A stretch of DNA of 64,000 nt from Thermovibrio ammonificans HB-1 (lineage in GTDB: Bacteria > Aquificota > Aquificia > Desulfurobacteriales > Desulfurobacteriaceae). A program made the position numbers and the translations under genes. The stretch spans positions 1,482,501 to 1,546,500 of the forward strand of contig NC_014926.1 of the NCBI RefSeq assembly GCF_000185805.1, in the 5' to 3' direction. Each line of letters starts with the position of its first letter. Position 1 is the first letter of the stretch. The notes beneath the pieces are model-generated. The model worked only from the letters and a program-made list of their open reading frames with translations, was not told the DNA's origin and searched no databases. Of this stretch, positions 1 through 7,724 are shown in pieces.

Positions 1-2
1 AG

Positions 3-701
3 TCGGAGAGCTACACCGGCAAAACCTTCGCCCGCTACTGGATTCACAACGGCTTCGTAATGGTAAACAGGGAGAAGATGAGCAAAAGCCTCGGCAACTT
101 CTTCACCATCAAAGAGATTCTAAAGCAGTTCTCGCCCGACACCTTAAGGCTCTTCCTGCTCTCAACCCACTACAGGAGCCCCATAGACTTCACAGTCGAA
201 AGGCTTAAAGAGGCCGAAAGGGCCCTAAAGAGGCTGACAACCTTCATAGAGAGCGTAAAGGCGGTAGAAAAGCTCCCCGAAGAAGGGGAAAAAGGCGAGC
301 CAATAGACGTTGAAAGCGCCAGAAGGGAGTTTGAAGCGGCAATGGACGACGACTTCAACACCGCAAAGGCCCTGGGAGCGCTCTACGAGCTTGTAAAAAG
401 GGCAAACACCTTAAAAGACAAAGCCCTCAAACGGCAGAAGATAACCCCCAGCGAGAGGGAGAGCCTCGTTGATGCGGCCCGGTTCACCGAAAACGCCCTG
501 AAAACTTTAGGCTTTAAGCTCGAAAGGGAGCAGAGCGAGGGCGGACTGGAGGAGGCCCTCATAGAGCTTCTCATCCAGGTAAGGGGAGAGCTCAGGAAGA
601 AAAAGGAGTTCCAGCTTGCAGACCTCATAAGGGACAGGCTGAAAGAGCTCGGAATAACCTTAGAGGACCTTCCGACCGGAACGGTCTACAGGAGAGAGTA
701 G
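3..701 (+). CDS. cysS: Cysteinyl-tRNA synthetase, C-terminal part (5' end outside window)
   Basis: The open frame enters from the left edge and holds the class I synthetase KMSKS loop (VNREKMSKSLGNF), which stabilises the transition state of cysteine activation. It is followed by the helical DALR-type anticodon-binding region (DTLRLFLLSTHYRSPIDFT) and a charged helical C-terminus ending LPTGTVYRRE. The HIGH motif and the Zn-binding catalytic half lie outside the window. The protein charges tRNA-Cys with cysteine in the cytoplasm. The stop codon overlaps by one base the GTG start of the small gene that follows, suggesting coupled translation. The family assignment is secure. Confidence 0.96.
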   Translation, partial: SESYTGKTFARYWIHNGFVMVNREKMSKSLGNFFTIKEILKQFSPDTLRLFLLSTHYRSPIDFTVERLKEAERALKRLTTFIESVKAVEKLPEEGEKGEPIDVESARREFEAAMDDDFNTAKALGALYELVKRANTLKDKALKRQKITPSERESLVDAARFTENALKTLGFKLEREQSEGGLEEALIELLIQVRGELRKKKEFQLADLIRDRLKELGITLEDLPTGTVYRRE

Positions 702-853
702 TGGGACTTTACGACAGAGACTACTACAAAGAGCGTAAACAGGGTGGAAGAAACTGGAGCAGACTCGTTTTCAAGGCCGCATGGTGGCTCGTTGTCTTCC
801 TGTTCGTTGTGGCTTTCGTAGTTTACGTTTTAGCCATCTTCAGCGAGAAGTAA
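701..853 (+). CDS. Small single-pass membrane protein, 50 aa
   Basis: A GTG start overlaps the cysS stop (TAGTG) and opens a 50-residue frame. The N-terminus is hydrophilic (GLYDRDYYKERKQGG) and is followed by one strong hydrophobic helix (AAWWLVVFLFVVAFVVYVL), ending FSEK. The YDRDYY motif recalls the short cytosolic N-terminus that precedes the first helix in some rhomboid-family proteins, but no protease domain is present. The frame's 3' end overlaps the convergent nikO gene by about 24 bp. Close coupling to cysS and the clean membrane topology argue that it is real. No function can be assigned. Confidence 0.6.
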   Translation: MGLYDRDYYKERKQGGRNWSRLVFKAAWWLVVFLFVVAFVVYVLAIFSEK

Positions 854-1486
854 CCGCCCCTCTTTCAGCTCAAGCCGCCTCCACCGGAGGCGGTCTATGA
901 GCTCCCTCTCGTGGGTAACAACCAGAACGCCGCAGTCGGTCTCCCTAAGGAACTCCTCGAGCCTGGCGAGCCTGAAGCGGTCGAGGCCAACGGTGGGCTC
1001 GTCAAGGATAAGGAGCTCGGGCTCCATCGCCAAAACGGCGGCAATGGAGACTATCCTCTTCTCCCCTCCGGAGAGCTTGTGGGTGGGCCTGAGCCTGAGG
1101 TGCTCTATCTTAAAGAGGGAAAGGAGCGACGAGACAATCTCTTCGACCTCCCGGCGGCTCTTTCCGGCAACAAGGGGTGCGAAGGCTATCTCCTCTTCAA
1201 CGGTGGGGCAGAAGAGCTGGTCGTCGGGATTCTGAAACACGTAGCCTACGGTGAGGCGGAGTTTACGCCAGTCGCCTTCGGATTCAACCGGGGAGCCGTT
1301 TAAGAAAATCTGCCCCCTCAAAGGCTTCACAAACCCCATCAGGGTCTCTATGAAGGTGGTCTTGCCGGCTCCGTTATCGCCGGTTAAAAAGAGCTTCTCC
1401 CCCTTTGAGAGGGAGAAATCGACTCCCCTGAGAACCTCTATACCTCCGATTTCAACCCAGAGGTCGGTGGCCTTCAGAACTTCCAC
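830..1486 (-). CDS. nikO: Nickel/cobalt ECF transporter ATPase NikO
   Basis: This 218-residue ABC ATPase powers metal uptake by a group I ECF transporter. The Walker A loop (GDNGAGKTT) is near residue 36, the ABC signature (LSGGEKR) near 138 and the Walker B with catalytic Glu (LLILDEPTVGLD) near 158. A switch His follows in VVTHERE. The length is typical of CbiO/NikO. It is the last gene of a five-gene operon and overlaps the upstream nikQ by 13 bp. Nickel rather than cobalt is inferred from the nikK and nikL genes in the operon, which accompany nickel-type transporters. Confidence 0.9.
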   Translation of the reverse strand: MEVLKATDLWVEIGGIEVLRGVDFSLSKGEKLFLTGDNGAGKTTFIETLMGFVKPLRGQIFLNGSPVESEGDWRKLRLTVGYVFQNPDDQLFCPTVEEEIAFAPLVAGKSRREVEEIVSSLLSLFKIEHLRLRPTHKLSGGEKRIVSIAAVLAMEPELLILDEPTVGLDRFRLARLEEFLRETDCGVLVVTHERELIDRLRWRRLELKEGRLLLAEDG

Positions 1487-2166
1487 AACACGAACACCCC
1501 GTAAAGAGTGGTAAAGACAAGGAAAAGATAGTCCTTAACCGAGGCCTTGAAATGACGGAAAACGGGAAAGTAACCGTTAAACCCCCTGCAGAGCATAGCC
1601 CTGTAAACCCTGTCGGCCTTGTAGTGGCTGTGAACCAAGAGGTTTGCCACAAGGTTGGCGTAAGTCCTGTAGGTGAAGAGGGAGGTTTTAGGCTCAAAGC
1701 CGCGGCAGTAGGCCGATTTAAGGGTAAGGTCGAACCGCTCCTTAACCTCGTAGAGGTACCGGTAGGTTAGGTAGGCCACCTGAAGTAGGGAGTTAGGAAC
1801 TTTAAGGTGGTGAAGGGCGTGAAGTATCTCAAAGAGGGTGCTTGTTGTGAGCAGGGATATAGACAGGAGCAGAATCTCGTTTGAACGCAGGAAAACCTTA
1901 AGGGCCACCTCCGGAGAGCCTAAAAACAGTTGAGTTGCAAGAACGAGAATGAGAAAGGAGTCGGCAAAAAGCAGGAGCTTCCAGAACCTCTTAAAGTGGG
2001 GAAGCGCCGGAAGGGCAACGAGGAGAACAATCGGAAGGAAGGCAAAAATCTCCTTTAAAGACCCCGCCAGGGCTATAGCCCAGGCGAGGGCGAGAAAGGA
2101 GAGAACCTTAAACCGCGGGTCCAGCCTCTTCAGGGGGGTATCAACTTCTGCCAGAACCGCTTCCAT
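1474..2166 (-). CDS. nikQ: ECF transporter T component NikQ
   Basis: A 230-residue integral membrane protein of the CbiQ family, with about five to six hydrophobic segments between residues 25 and 125 and a final one at the C-terminus. The cytoplasmic coupling helices carry the conserved Arg-containing Ala-Arg-Gly type motifs, seen here as SAYCRGFEPK and AMLCRGFNG, which contact the ATPase. It transmits ATP hydrolysis by NikO to the substrate-binding membrane protein NikM. It overlaps nikL upstream by 26 bp and nikO downstream by 13 bp, so the operon is tightly packed. Confidence 0.88.
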   Translation of the reverse strand: MEAVLAEVDTPLKRLDPRFKVLSFLALAWAIALAGSLKEIFAFLPIVLLVALPALPHFKRFWKLLLFADSFLILVLATQLFLGSPEVALKVFLRSNEILLLSISLLTTSTLFEILHALHHLKVPNSLLQVAYLTYRYLYEVKERFDLTLKSAYCRGFEPKTSLFTYRTYANLVANLLVHSHYKADRVYRAMLCRGFNGYFPVFRHFKASVKDYLFLVFTTLYGVFVLWKF

Positions 2167-2740
2167 CCCTTCTCCTGTAGGAAAGGGCCAGAGCCGCTGC
2201 GCCGAATATTCCCATTATCCAGCCCAGGCCTCCCACAACGTCTTTAAAAGAGACCTTGGCGTTCTGCTCTTCAATTTTCAGAAGCTCCCGGTGAATCGGG
2301 TCGAGCTCCTCCCTGATAATCTTCCTGAGCTCCTGTTCGGAAACGGCACAACCCTTAGAGGCCACAGGTTCAGAGACCTTTGAAACCGCAGAGGAGCCGG
2401 AAGGAGAAGAGGGTGCGGGGGGCTGAAGCTCCTCCTTACCTACGGTAAAAGAGGCCTTGGCCCTGTGGCCGAGCTCGGCAATAACAACCGCCGTGTAGGT
2501 TCCGGGCTTTTTCACCTTAAAATCAAACTCTCCGTTCTTGTCGGTTCTGCCGGTCAGAACAACCTTGCCGCTGCTATCGAGAACCTCAACCTTACCGTTC
2601 TTAACGGGCGTTCCGTCGCTGAAGTAAGAAACAAGGTGAACGGTGTTATCCTCAACATCTACAAAGGCGGAAATCTTGTGGGCAAGTGCCGGGGAAAAGA
2701 GTCCCAGAACAAGAACCAGCGTAAGAAGAACCCCTCTCAT
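2141..2740 (-). CDS. nikL: Exported nickel-transport accessory protein NikL
   Basis: A 199-residue protein with an N-terminal signal peptide (LLTLVLVLGLFSPALAH, with a His directly after the predicted cleavage). A beta-rich Ig/carboxypeptidase-regulatory-like domain covers about residues 20-100 (VLTGRTDKNGEFDFKVKKPGTYT). It is followed by a Pro/Ser linker and one C-terminal membrane helix (GWIMGIFGAAALALSY) with a positive tail. This is the architecture described for NikL, which replaces NikN in NikKMLQO transporters. The start ATG overlaps the nikM stop (ATGA). The domain presumably helps deliver the metal to NikM on the outer face of the membrane. Confidence 0.78.
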   Translation of the reverse strand: MRGVLLTLVLVLGLFSPALAHKISAFVDVEDNTVHLVSYFSDGTPVKNGKVEVLDSSGKVVLTGRTDKNGEFDFKVKKPGTYTAVVIAELGHRAKASFTVGKEELQPPAPSSPSGSSAVSKVSEPVASKGCAVSEQELRKIIREELDPIHRELLKIEEQNAKVSFKDVVGGLGWIMGIFGAAALALSYRRRDGSGSGRS

Positions 2741-3339
2741 TTCGCCTCCAGAAGCTCGGGAGCGTTTTTATAGATAAAGAGAAAGACAAAGGCGTTAAAA
2801 ATCGCCTCAACAACGAAAACGGGAATGTGGGCAAGGAAGGCAAGGTAGGCCGTAGACCTAAAGGAGCTTCCCGCCAAATAGAGCTCAACGCTCAGGAAAA
2901 ACGCTGCAACAAAAACGCCGGCAAAGGCGGCAACAACGCCGGCCGCAACAAGCTTCCACTTTGTCGGGTTCCTGAAAAAGGGCCTCGTAAGGTAGTAGGC
3001 CACAACTCCGGCAAAGGCCATGTTAAAAGTGTTAACTCCCAAAACGGTAATTCCGCCGAACTGAAAGAGAATCGCCTGAAACAGAAGGGCTACGAAAAGG
3101 GCCGGGAAAACCGCCCAGCCCAACAGTGCCCCTGCCAAACCGTTCAAGAGCAGGTGAACGCTCGTAACCCCTATGGGGAGGTGCACCAGAGAGGCCACGA
3201 AGAACGTGGCCGAAAGCAGCGCAACCAGCGGGAGCTTCCTCTCGTTTATCTCCCTAAGACCGAGCGCAAGGCCGCCGGCCGTTAAAACCCAACCGGTAAC
3301 AAGCATCCATCCCGGAAGAACGCCCTCTGAGATGTGCAT
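2737..3339 (-). CDS. nikM: Nickel-binding S component NikM (CbiM/NikM family)
   Basis: A CbiM/NikM-family membrane protein with six to seven helices. In this family the N-terminal Met-His forms part of the metal site. The sequence MHISEGVLPGWM gives exactly that end if translation begins at the ATG at 3339 rather than at the GTG one codon upstream. The ATG overlaps the nikK stop (TGATG). A second conserved His lies in LVHLPIGVTSVHLLLNG near residue 55. Together with NikQ and NikO it imports the divalent metal, probably Ni2+ for hydrogenases and other nickel enzymes. Confidence 0.88.
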   Translation of the reverse strand: MHISEGVLPGWMLVTGWVLTAGGLALGLREINERKLPLVALLSATFFVASLVHLPIGVTSVHLLLNGLAGALLGWAVFPALFVALLFQAILFQFGGITVLGVNTFNMAFAGVVAYYLTRPFFRNPTKWKLVAAGVVAAFAGVFVAAFFLSVELYLAGSSFRSTAYLAFLAHIPVFVVEAIFNAFVFLFIYKNAPELLEAK

Positions 3340-4124
3340 CACTTCACCCCGTTCGGCTTGGGATAGGCCTTAACCCACATAACGGCATCCAGCTCAACAG
3401 GGTAAACCTTGCCGTCCTTGTAGCGGCGCTTGCCGCCGTAACCTATGGCGGAAAAGCCCCACCAACCTGCCCAGGGAATCGTATAGTAGAAGTAACCGTC
3501 CTTATCGGTCCTGACAACCTGAGTGATGAAGGGGTCGGCAGGAACCTTGATTCCCTGAGTATTCAGATACTCAACCTCAACCCTAACGTTTGCGGCAGGC
3601 TTACCGTTAAAGTAAACCCTGCCTACAAAGGTATTACCTTCCCACAGTCCGAACGGACGGGTAACCGGAACTATCTCGGCCTTAAGGCCTATAGGTTTGT
3701 TCCAGCCCTCCTCCATACCGTAGGCTTCCACCTCTACCTTAGTTATCTGCCTGATGAACTTCTGCTCTGCAGGCTCGAAGTAGTAGTCGGGCACAAGGTA
3801 GAACTGGTAAACCCCGGGCATCCTGAGCTTCACGTCGGCAGTGTAGTAAGGAACCATCTTGGAGCTTCCGGGCATTGCGGGAATCTCGTGCTTCTGCCAG
3901 TGAACCGGGAGCTTCCTCCCGTTTACAACAATTCCGCTCTTAACGGGCTTAAAGGGCATGTTGGGGCCGCCCTCCATCGGATGGGTGAAACGGGCTTCAA
4001 CCCTTATAGTTTTGGCGTTACTGCCCTCTACAATATCGGTGGAGGGCTTGAGGACCATAAAGTGGGCCTGAGCACTTCCCCCGAGAGCTACCGTCATAGT
4101 GAGGGCCAGAATCGCTCTTCTCAT
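3339..4124 (-). CDS. nikK: Exported DUF4198-type nickel-transport protein NikK
   Basis: A 261-residue secreted protein with signal peptide LALTMTVALGGSAQA and a mature N-terminus HFMVLKPS. It belongs to the DUF4198 beta-sandwich family typical of NikK. The N-terminal His, the RFTHPMEGG segment and other His and acidic residues are candidate extracytoplasmic metal ligands. It is the first gene of the operon, with a strong ribosome-binding site (AAGGAGGAGG) just upstream of the ATG. The 125-bp spacer to the divergent porin gene must hold the promoter, but no convincing NikR operator was seen by eye. Confidence 0.8.
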   Translation of the reverse strand: MRRAILALTMTVALGGSAQAHFMVLKPSTDIVEGSNAKTIRVEARFTHPMEGGPNMPFKPVKSGIVVNGRKLPVHWQKHEIPAMPGSSKMVPYYTADVKLRMPGVYQFYLVPDYYFEPAEQKFIRQITKVEVEAYGMEEGWNKPIGLKAEIVPVTRPFGLWEGNTFVGRVYFNGKPAANVRVEVEYLNTQGIKVPADPFITQVVRTDKDGYFYYTIPWAGWWGFSAIGYGGKRRYKDGKVYPVELDAVMWVKAYPKPNGVK

Positions 4125-4185
4125 ACCTCCTCCTTATGTTGAAAGTTTCAGAATCATCTTATAGAATTTAAAACCGATAATCAAA

Positions 4186-4214
4186 TTACAAACTTTTGTA
4201 TTACCCATTATACA
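4186..4214 (+). promoter_or_regulatory. Sigma-70-like promoter for the porin gene
   Basis: TTACAA at 4186-4191 and TATACA at 4209-4214 are separated by 17 bp in an AT-rich stretch between the divergent nikK and porin genes. The predicted start near 4221 leaves a short leader before the GAGGAGG ribosome-binding site at 4238-4244. Confidence 0.5.
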
Positions 4215-4249
4215 CATTTAAACAAAACTGTGAATACGAGGAGGCGAGC

Positions 4250-5542
4250 GTGGTGAGGAAAGTACTTGCAGCAGCTACACTGGCGGCCCTAGCAACAGTG
4301 CCCGCACAGGCCCAAACCGACCAGGAAGTCCTCAGGGAGCTCCAGATGCTTAAAGAGCGTATCAACAAGCTGGAGCAGGAGCTCAGGGAGAAAAACGCTA
4401 AAGAAGAGAAGGTGGCCAAAGAGGTGGCCCAAATCAAAGAGGCCCTGAGCAGGGTTGAGTTCTCCGGAAACGCCGTAATCTACTACCAGGGAGCTGCGGC
4501 GGGGAAGCTCAACGGAGAAGAAGTTCCCAACCCTTCAGGAACGGGACTCGTTGCCAACCTTGAGCTCACCGCAAAGGTGACACCGGGAGGCATACTCTAC
4601 GGCAGGCTCCACGCAGGCGAGGGAACCGGAGCAGACGCCAACGGCATAGGAGACTCCCTCTTCGCCAACCTGAACACCCTCTCAGACGACAACCCGGGAG
4701 ACGACACCTTCAGGCTCCTCGAGCTCTACTACTCCCAAGAGCTCTTCGGCGGCAACCTCAACCTGATAGTGGGTAAAACAGAACCCTTCATACTCATAGA
4801 TACAAACGAATTTGCAAACGACGAAGTGAGCCAGTTCGTCGGTAAACCCTTCGTAAACAACCCAATGGTAGACCCCGAAGACCACTTTGCCCCGATGGTG
4901 GGAGTGGACTGGAAGCTCACCGATACCCTGTCCTTCCAGGGAGTCGCACAGAGTAACACCGAATCTACAATTTACTGGGACGGCTCCTCCTGGAGCGTTA
5001 AAGAGAAAGACCCTTACCAAGACGCCTTCGACAAACCGGTTCTTGCCGCACAGCTAACCTACTCTCCCGAACTCAACGGCCTTGAGGGGAACTACAGGCT
5101 CTACATCTGGAACGACAGGGCAGACCTTATAAAAATCGGCCAGCAGACAGACAACCCCACCCAGAAGCCCAAAACGGCCAAAGGAGTAGTGGTAGGCATC
5201 TCCTTCGACCAGTGGCTAACAGAGAAGCTGGGAGTGTTCGGCAGGGCGGCAGTAGGAAACAGCGTTTACCCCGACCAGCAGTTCTACTCTTTAGGATTTG
5301 TATACCAAGGCCTCCTTCCTTCAAGACCTAAAGACCTTTTTGCCTTCGGAGCCGCAGCGGCACTGCCAAACAGAGAGGCCGAGTATAAATCCCCCGAGTG
5401 GCACTTCGAAACCTACTACAAAATCCGCCTAACCGACTCCCTCTCTATAACCCCCGACTTCCAGGTGGTTCTCAACCCGGCGGGCAACTCCAACAACGAT
5501 CCGATTTACGCAGGAACAGTAAAGGCGGAGCTCTCCTTCTAA
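4250..5542 (+). CDS. Outer-membrane porin with N-terminal coiled coil
   Basis: An exported beta-barrel protein of about 430 residues. Translation most likely starts at one of two adjacent GTG codons (4250 or 4253), 5 or 8 bp after GAGGAGG, giving a signal peptide VRKVLAAATLAALATVPAQAQ. A heptad-rich coiled coil follows (mature residues about 5-55, ELQMLKERINKLEQELREK). The rest alternates hydrophobic and polar residues with many aromatic girdle positions and ends in a C-terminal Phe (VKAELSF), the usual sorting signal for barrel insertion. The design resembles carbohydrate/anion-selective porins with a periplasmic anchoring coiled coil. The transported solute cannot be told. Confidence 0.75.
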   Translation: MVRKVLAAATLAALATVPAQAQTDQEVLRELQMLKERINKLEQELREKNAKEEKVAKEVAQIKEALSRVEFSGNAVIYYQGAAAGKLNGEEVPNPSGTGLVANLELTAKVTPGGILYGRLHAGEGTGADANGIGDSLFANLNTLSDDNPGDDTFRLLELYYSQELFGGNLNLIVGKTEPFILIDTNEFANDEVSQFVGKPFVNNPMVDPEDHFAPMVGVDWKLTDTLSFQGVAQSNTESTIYWDGSSWSVKEKDPYQDAFDKPVLAAQLTYSPELNGLEGNYRLYIWNDRADLIKIGQQTDNPTQKPKTAKGVVVGISFDQWLTEKLGVFGRAAVGNSVYPDQQFYSLGFVYQGLLPSRPKDLFAFGAAAALPNREAEYKSPEWHFETYYKIRLTDSLSITPDFQVVLNPAGNSNNDPIYAGTVKAELSF

Positions 5543-5557
5543 GGGGGCTCCGCCCCT
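5542..5557. terminator. Short GC hairpin between convergent porin and csx1
   Basis: AGGGG and CCCCT flank a six-base loop directly after the porin stop codon. It lies between two convergent genes and may serve as a weak bidirectional terminator; a T run is lacking. Confidence 0.35.
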
Positions 5558-5565
5558 ACCGATTT

Positions 5566-6831
5566 CTACTCCAAAAGCGCAAACCTCTCCATCTCTTCCC
5601 GAACAAACTTCTTAACAGTCTTCTTCCTATCGGGTCTGTACCGTAAAAGGATTTCTCCCGTAGAACTCCTTTTAAGCTCAACAACATTTCTCTCGAAACC
5701 TGCGTGGGCAAAGAAGTTCCTCTTATCCGGGTGGGCTCTATCTTTCCGTTTATCGTCCGATTCTTTTTGTTCCTGCTTATCAGAATTCGCAAGGTAGTCG
5801 TTGTAAGGAACTCCCTCACCCTCCAGCAAGCGGACAACAGAGCACAAACTCTCAAGAACCGAAAAAGCGAAAACGGCCACCCTAACAGAATCTTGAAATG
5901 TCCCACTCCTCTTTACGGAGAAAGTTCCATCCTCGTAGGTACACTCTGTAAGCCTTCGATAGTCGGAAACGCACCTTTCCAAAACTTCATTCAACCCCTC
6001 GTAAAATCTCTTAATAGAAAGGGCCTCTTCTGCAAGAAGCAGGGGTAAACCAAAAGCTAAAGAGCCGTACAAAATGTACAACTCTTCAAGCTTATTCTCC
6101 CTGCAAGACCTTCTCAGTTCACTGTGATTTGTCTTTACAAAGGATCTTTTATCTTTAAGTGTTCTTTCTAATGAAATTTTCGGAATTAATAACGCCTCTT
6201 CAACAACGTTAATATTTGAATCTGCAACTCCGGTTACTACAGGGTCGGCGTTGTAGGCAACAAATTTCACCTTTCTGAAGTTAGCAAGAAGCGAAAAAAC
6301 TCCTTTAACGCTCTATAGGTAAGGACCGGAACAAAATTTAAACCATGAGCAAGGTCCAACATAACCTCAATTTCATCGTTATCAGAAAACAATCTGTTGT
6401 TCTTAAAGAACTTATAGAGTTCAAACAGGAAAGCGTAAAAGTAATCGGTTGCTTCCCCTTCAACTCGTATAGTAACTCCATTTTCAACTCCTCGAGGCGG
6501 AGGGAAAGTTCCCTTGCCCGGAAGGACAAAAATCTCAATCCTCCCTTCTTCAAGGCCCTGTGCAGATAGAAAACCTTTAACAGACTCCTTTACGTAATTA
6601 ACGTGAGTTTCATAAGTTACCGGCTCCCCTTTAAGGAGAAGTTCCTTCTCTCTGTCATCTAAAAGAGAGTCGGGTACAATGATCGGGTACAATGAGAAGA
6701 ACATAATCCGGCTCAAGGCTGTTCACTAACAATTTCAAAGAGGTTGCCGAACTTTCAGACCTACCATCAAAGTGATAGGTAACCTCGTTCCAGGCCTTAA
6801 AATTACCCCAAGGAGTAATCAACATCCTCAT
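5566..6831 (-). pseudogene. csx1: Csx1 (CARF-HEPN type III CRISPR ancillary RNase), two frameshifts
   Basis: Three consecutive frames together encode a roughly 410-residue Csx1. The first starts at ATG 6831 (MRMLITPWGNF...YVLLIVPD). The second carries the CARF-domain motif LDLAHGLNFVPVLTYRAL. The third has the linker motif YNADPV and the C-terminal HEPN RNase motif R-x4-H in KRNFFAHAGF. The first break is a perfect 13-bp tandem duplication (6670-6695); removing one copy restores IVPDSLLDD. The second lies at a T6 run on the coding strand (6294-6299); adding one T restores KEFFSLLANFRKVKFVAYNADPV. Intact Csx1 is activated by cyclic oligoadenylate from Cas10 and cuts RNA. No cas10 is present in the window. 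Sequencing error at the T6 run is possible but cannot explain the duplication easily. Confidence 0.85.
6670..6695. repeat. 13-bp perfect tandem duplication inside csx1
   Basis: TCGGGTACAATGA occurs at 6670-6682 and again at 6683-6695 with no mismatch. Thirteen is not a multiple of three, so the duplication shifts the csx1 reading frame. Its perfection suggests a recent event or a reversible slippage site. Confidence 0.95.
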
Positions 6832-6860
6832 GCCACTTCCCCCTCAGTTATTTTTTAAGT

Positions 6861-7715
6861 TTAAACTGCAAGTCGCAGTTCCAGGCGCTTGGCATAGGCG
6901 TAAACCCTTTCAAACTCCTCTTCGGTTACCCTCCTGCATATCTCGGGATAGTCGCAGGCCCTGTAGAAGGGGTAGTACTGGTCCATAACGTTAACGTAGG
7001 TGTTCCTGCCCAGGTTCTCAGTTATCCAGTCCAAAACAGCCATACTGTCGTGGGTCCAGCCGGGCATAACAAGGTGACGAACCATAAGACCTTTTTCTGC
7101 AAGGCCGTAGTCGTTAACCTGAAGGTCTCCTACCTGGGAGTGCATTTCAAGAAGAGCTTCCTTAACCACTTCCGGGTAGTTGGGAGCTTTCAGGTACTTA
7201 GAGGCAAACTCTCTACTCAAAGTTTTAAAGTCGGGCATGTAAATGTCAACAAGCCCTTTAAGCTCTTTCAGAACCTCTACGCTCTCATAACCTCCACAGT
7301 TGTAAACTATCGGAACCCTTAGCCCCTTTGTTTTGGCTTCTTCTACCGCTGCAAATATCTGAGGCGTTTGGTGGGTGGGCGTAACAAGGTTGATATTGTG
7401 GCACCCCCTCTCCTGCAGGTGCAGCATAATATCTGCAAGCTCCGAAACCGAAATGTACTCTCCCTCCATAAGGTGAGATATCTGGTAGTTCTGGCAGAAA
7501 ACACACCCTAAATTACAGCCCGTAAAGAATATGGTTCCGCTACCCCCGAAACCCACAAGAACCGGCTCCTCCCCGAAATGAGGGCCAAACGAAGAGACCA
7601 TAGGCCTATCGAGAACTTTACAGAAGCCCGTTTCACCGTTTTTTCTCTTTGAACCGCAGTTCCTCGGACAAAGCCTGCAGGGGGAAAGGAGTGCCTCTAA
7701 CTTCTCTAACGACAA
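6861..7715 (-). CDS. Radical SAM protein, PflX-like (COG1313 type)
   Basis: A 284-residue radical SAM enzyme. The 4Fe-4S motif CNLGCVFC (CxxxCxxC) lies near residue 69 in GTIFFTGCNLGCVFCQNYQ. An N-terminal Cys cluster (CRLCPRNC...GFC, residues 13-32) is typical of the PflX/PflA-like subgroup. A Gly-rich SAM-binding strand (YNCGGYES) and a later VMDQYYPFYRA segment also fit. It resembles glycyl-radical activating enzymes, but no substrate enzyme is encoded next to it and the true target is unknown. It starts with TTG, 9 bp after the truD-like gene, in the folC-truD2-radical SAM operon. Confidence 0.75.
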   Translation of the reverse strand: MSLEKLEALLSPCRLCPRNCGSKRKNGETGFCKVLDRPMVSSFGPHFGEEPVLVGFGGSGTIFFTGCNLGCVFCQNYQISHLMEGEYISVSELADIMLHLQERGCHNINLVTPTHQTPQIFAAVEEAKTKGLRVPIVYNCGGYESVEVLKELKGLVDIYMPDFKTLSREFASKYLKAPNYPEVVKEALLEMHSQVGDLQVNDYGLAEKGLMVRHLVMPGWTHDSMAVLDWITENLGRNTYVNVMDQYYPFYRACDYPEICRRVTEEEFERVYAYAKRLELRLAV

Positions 7716-7724
7716 CTCGCCGCC

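Noticed and set aside
4141-4195. NikR operator upstream of nikK
   Set aside because: No clear GTATGA...TCATAC-like palindrome was found by eye.
6267-6270. GTGA overlap as a normal translational coupling of two Csx1 subunits
   Set aside because: No ribosome-binding site is correctly spaced before the GTG, and the downstream frame extends upstream with Csx1-like residues as far as the T6 tract, which fits a frameshift better.
6267-6716. Separate 149-residue CARF protein gene with its own start
   Set aside because: Its apparent N-terminus reads through the 13-bp duplication. The real upstream frame (start 6831) joins perfectly when one repeat copy is removed, so it is part of broken csx1.
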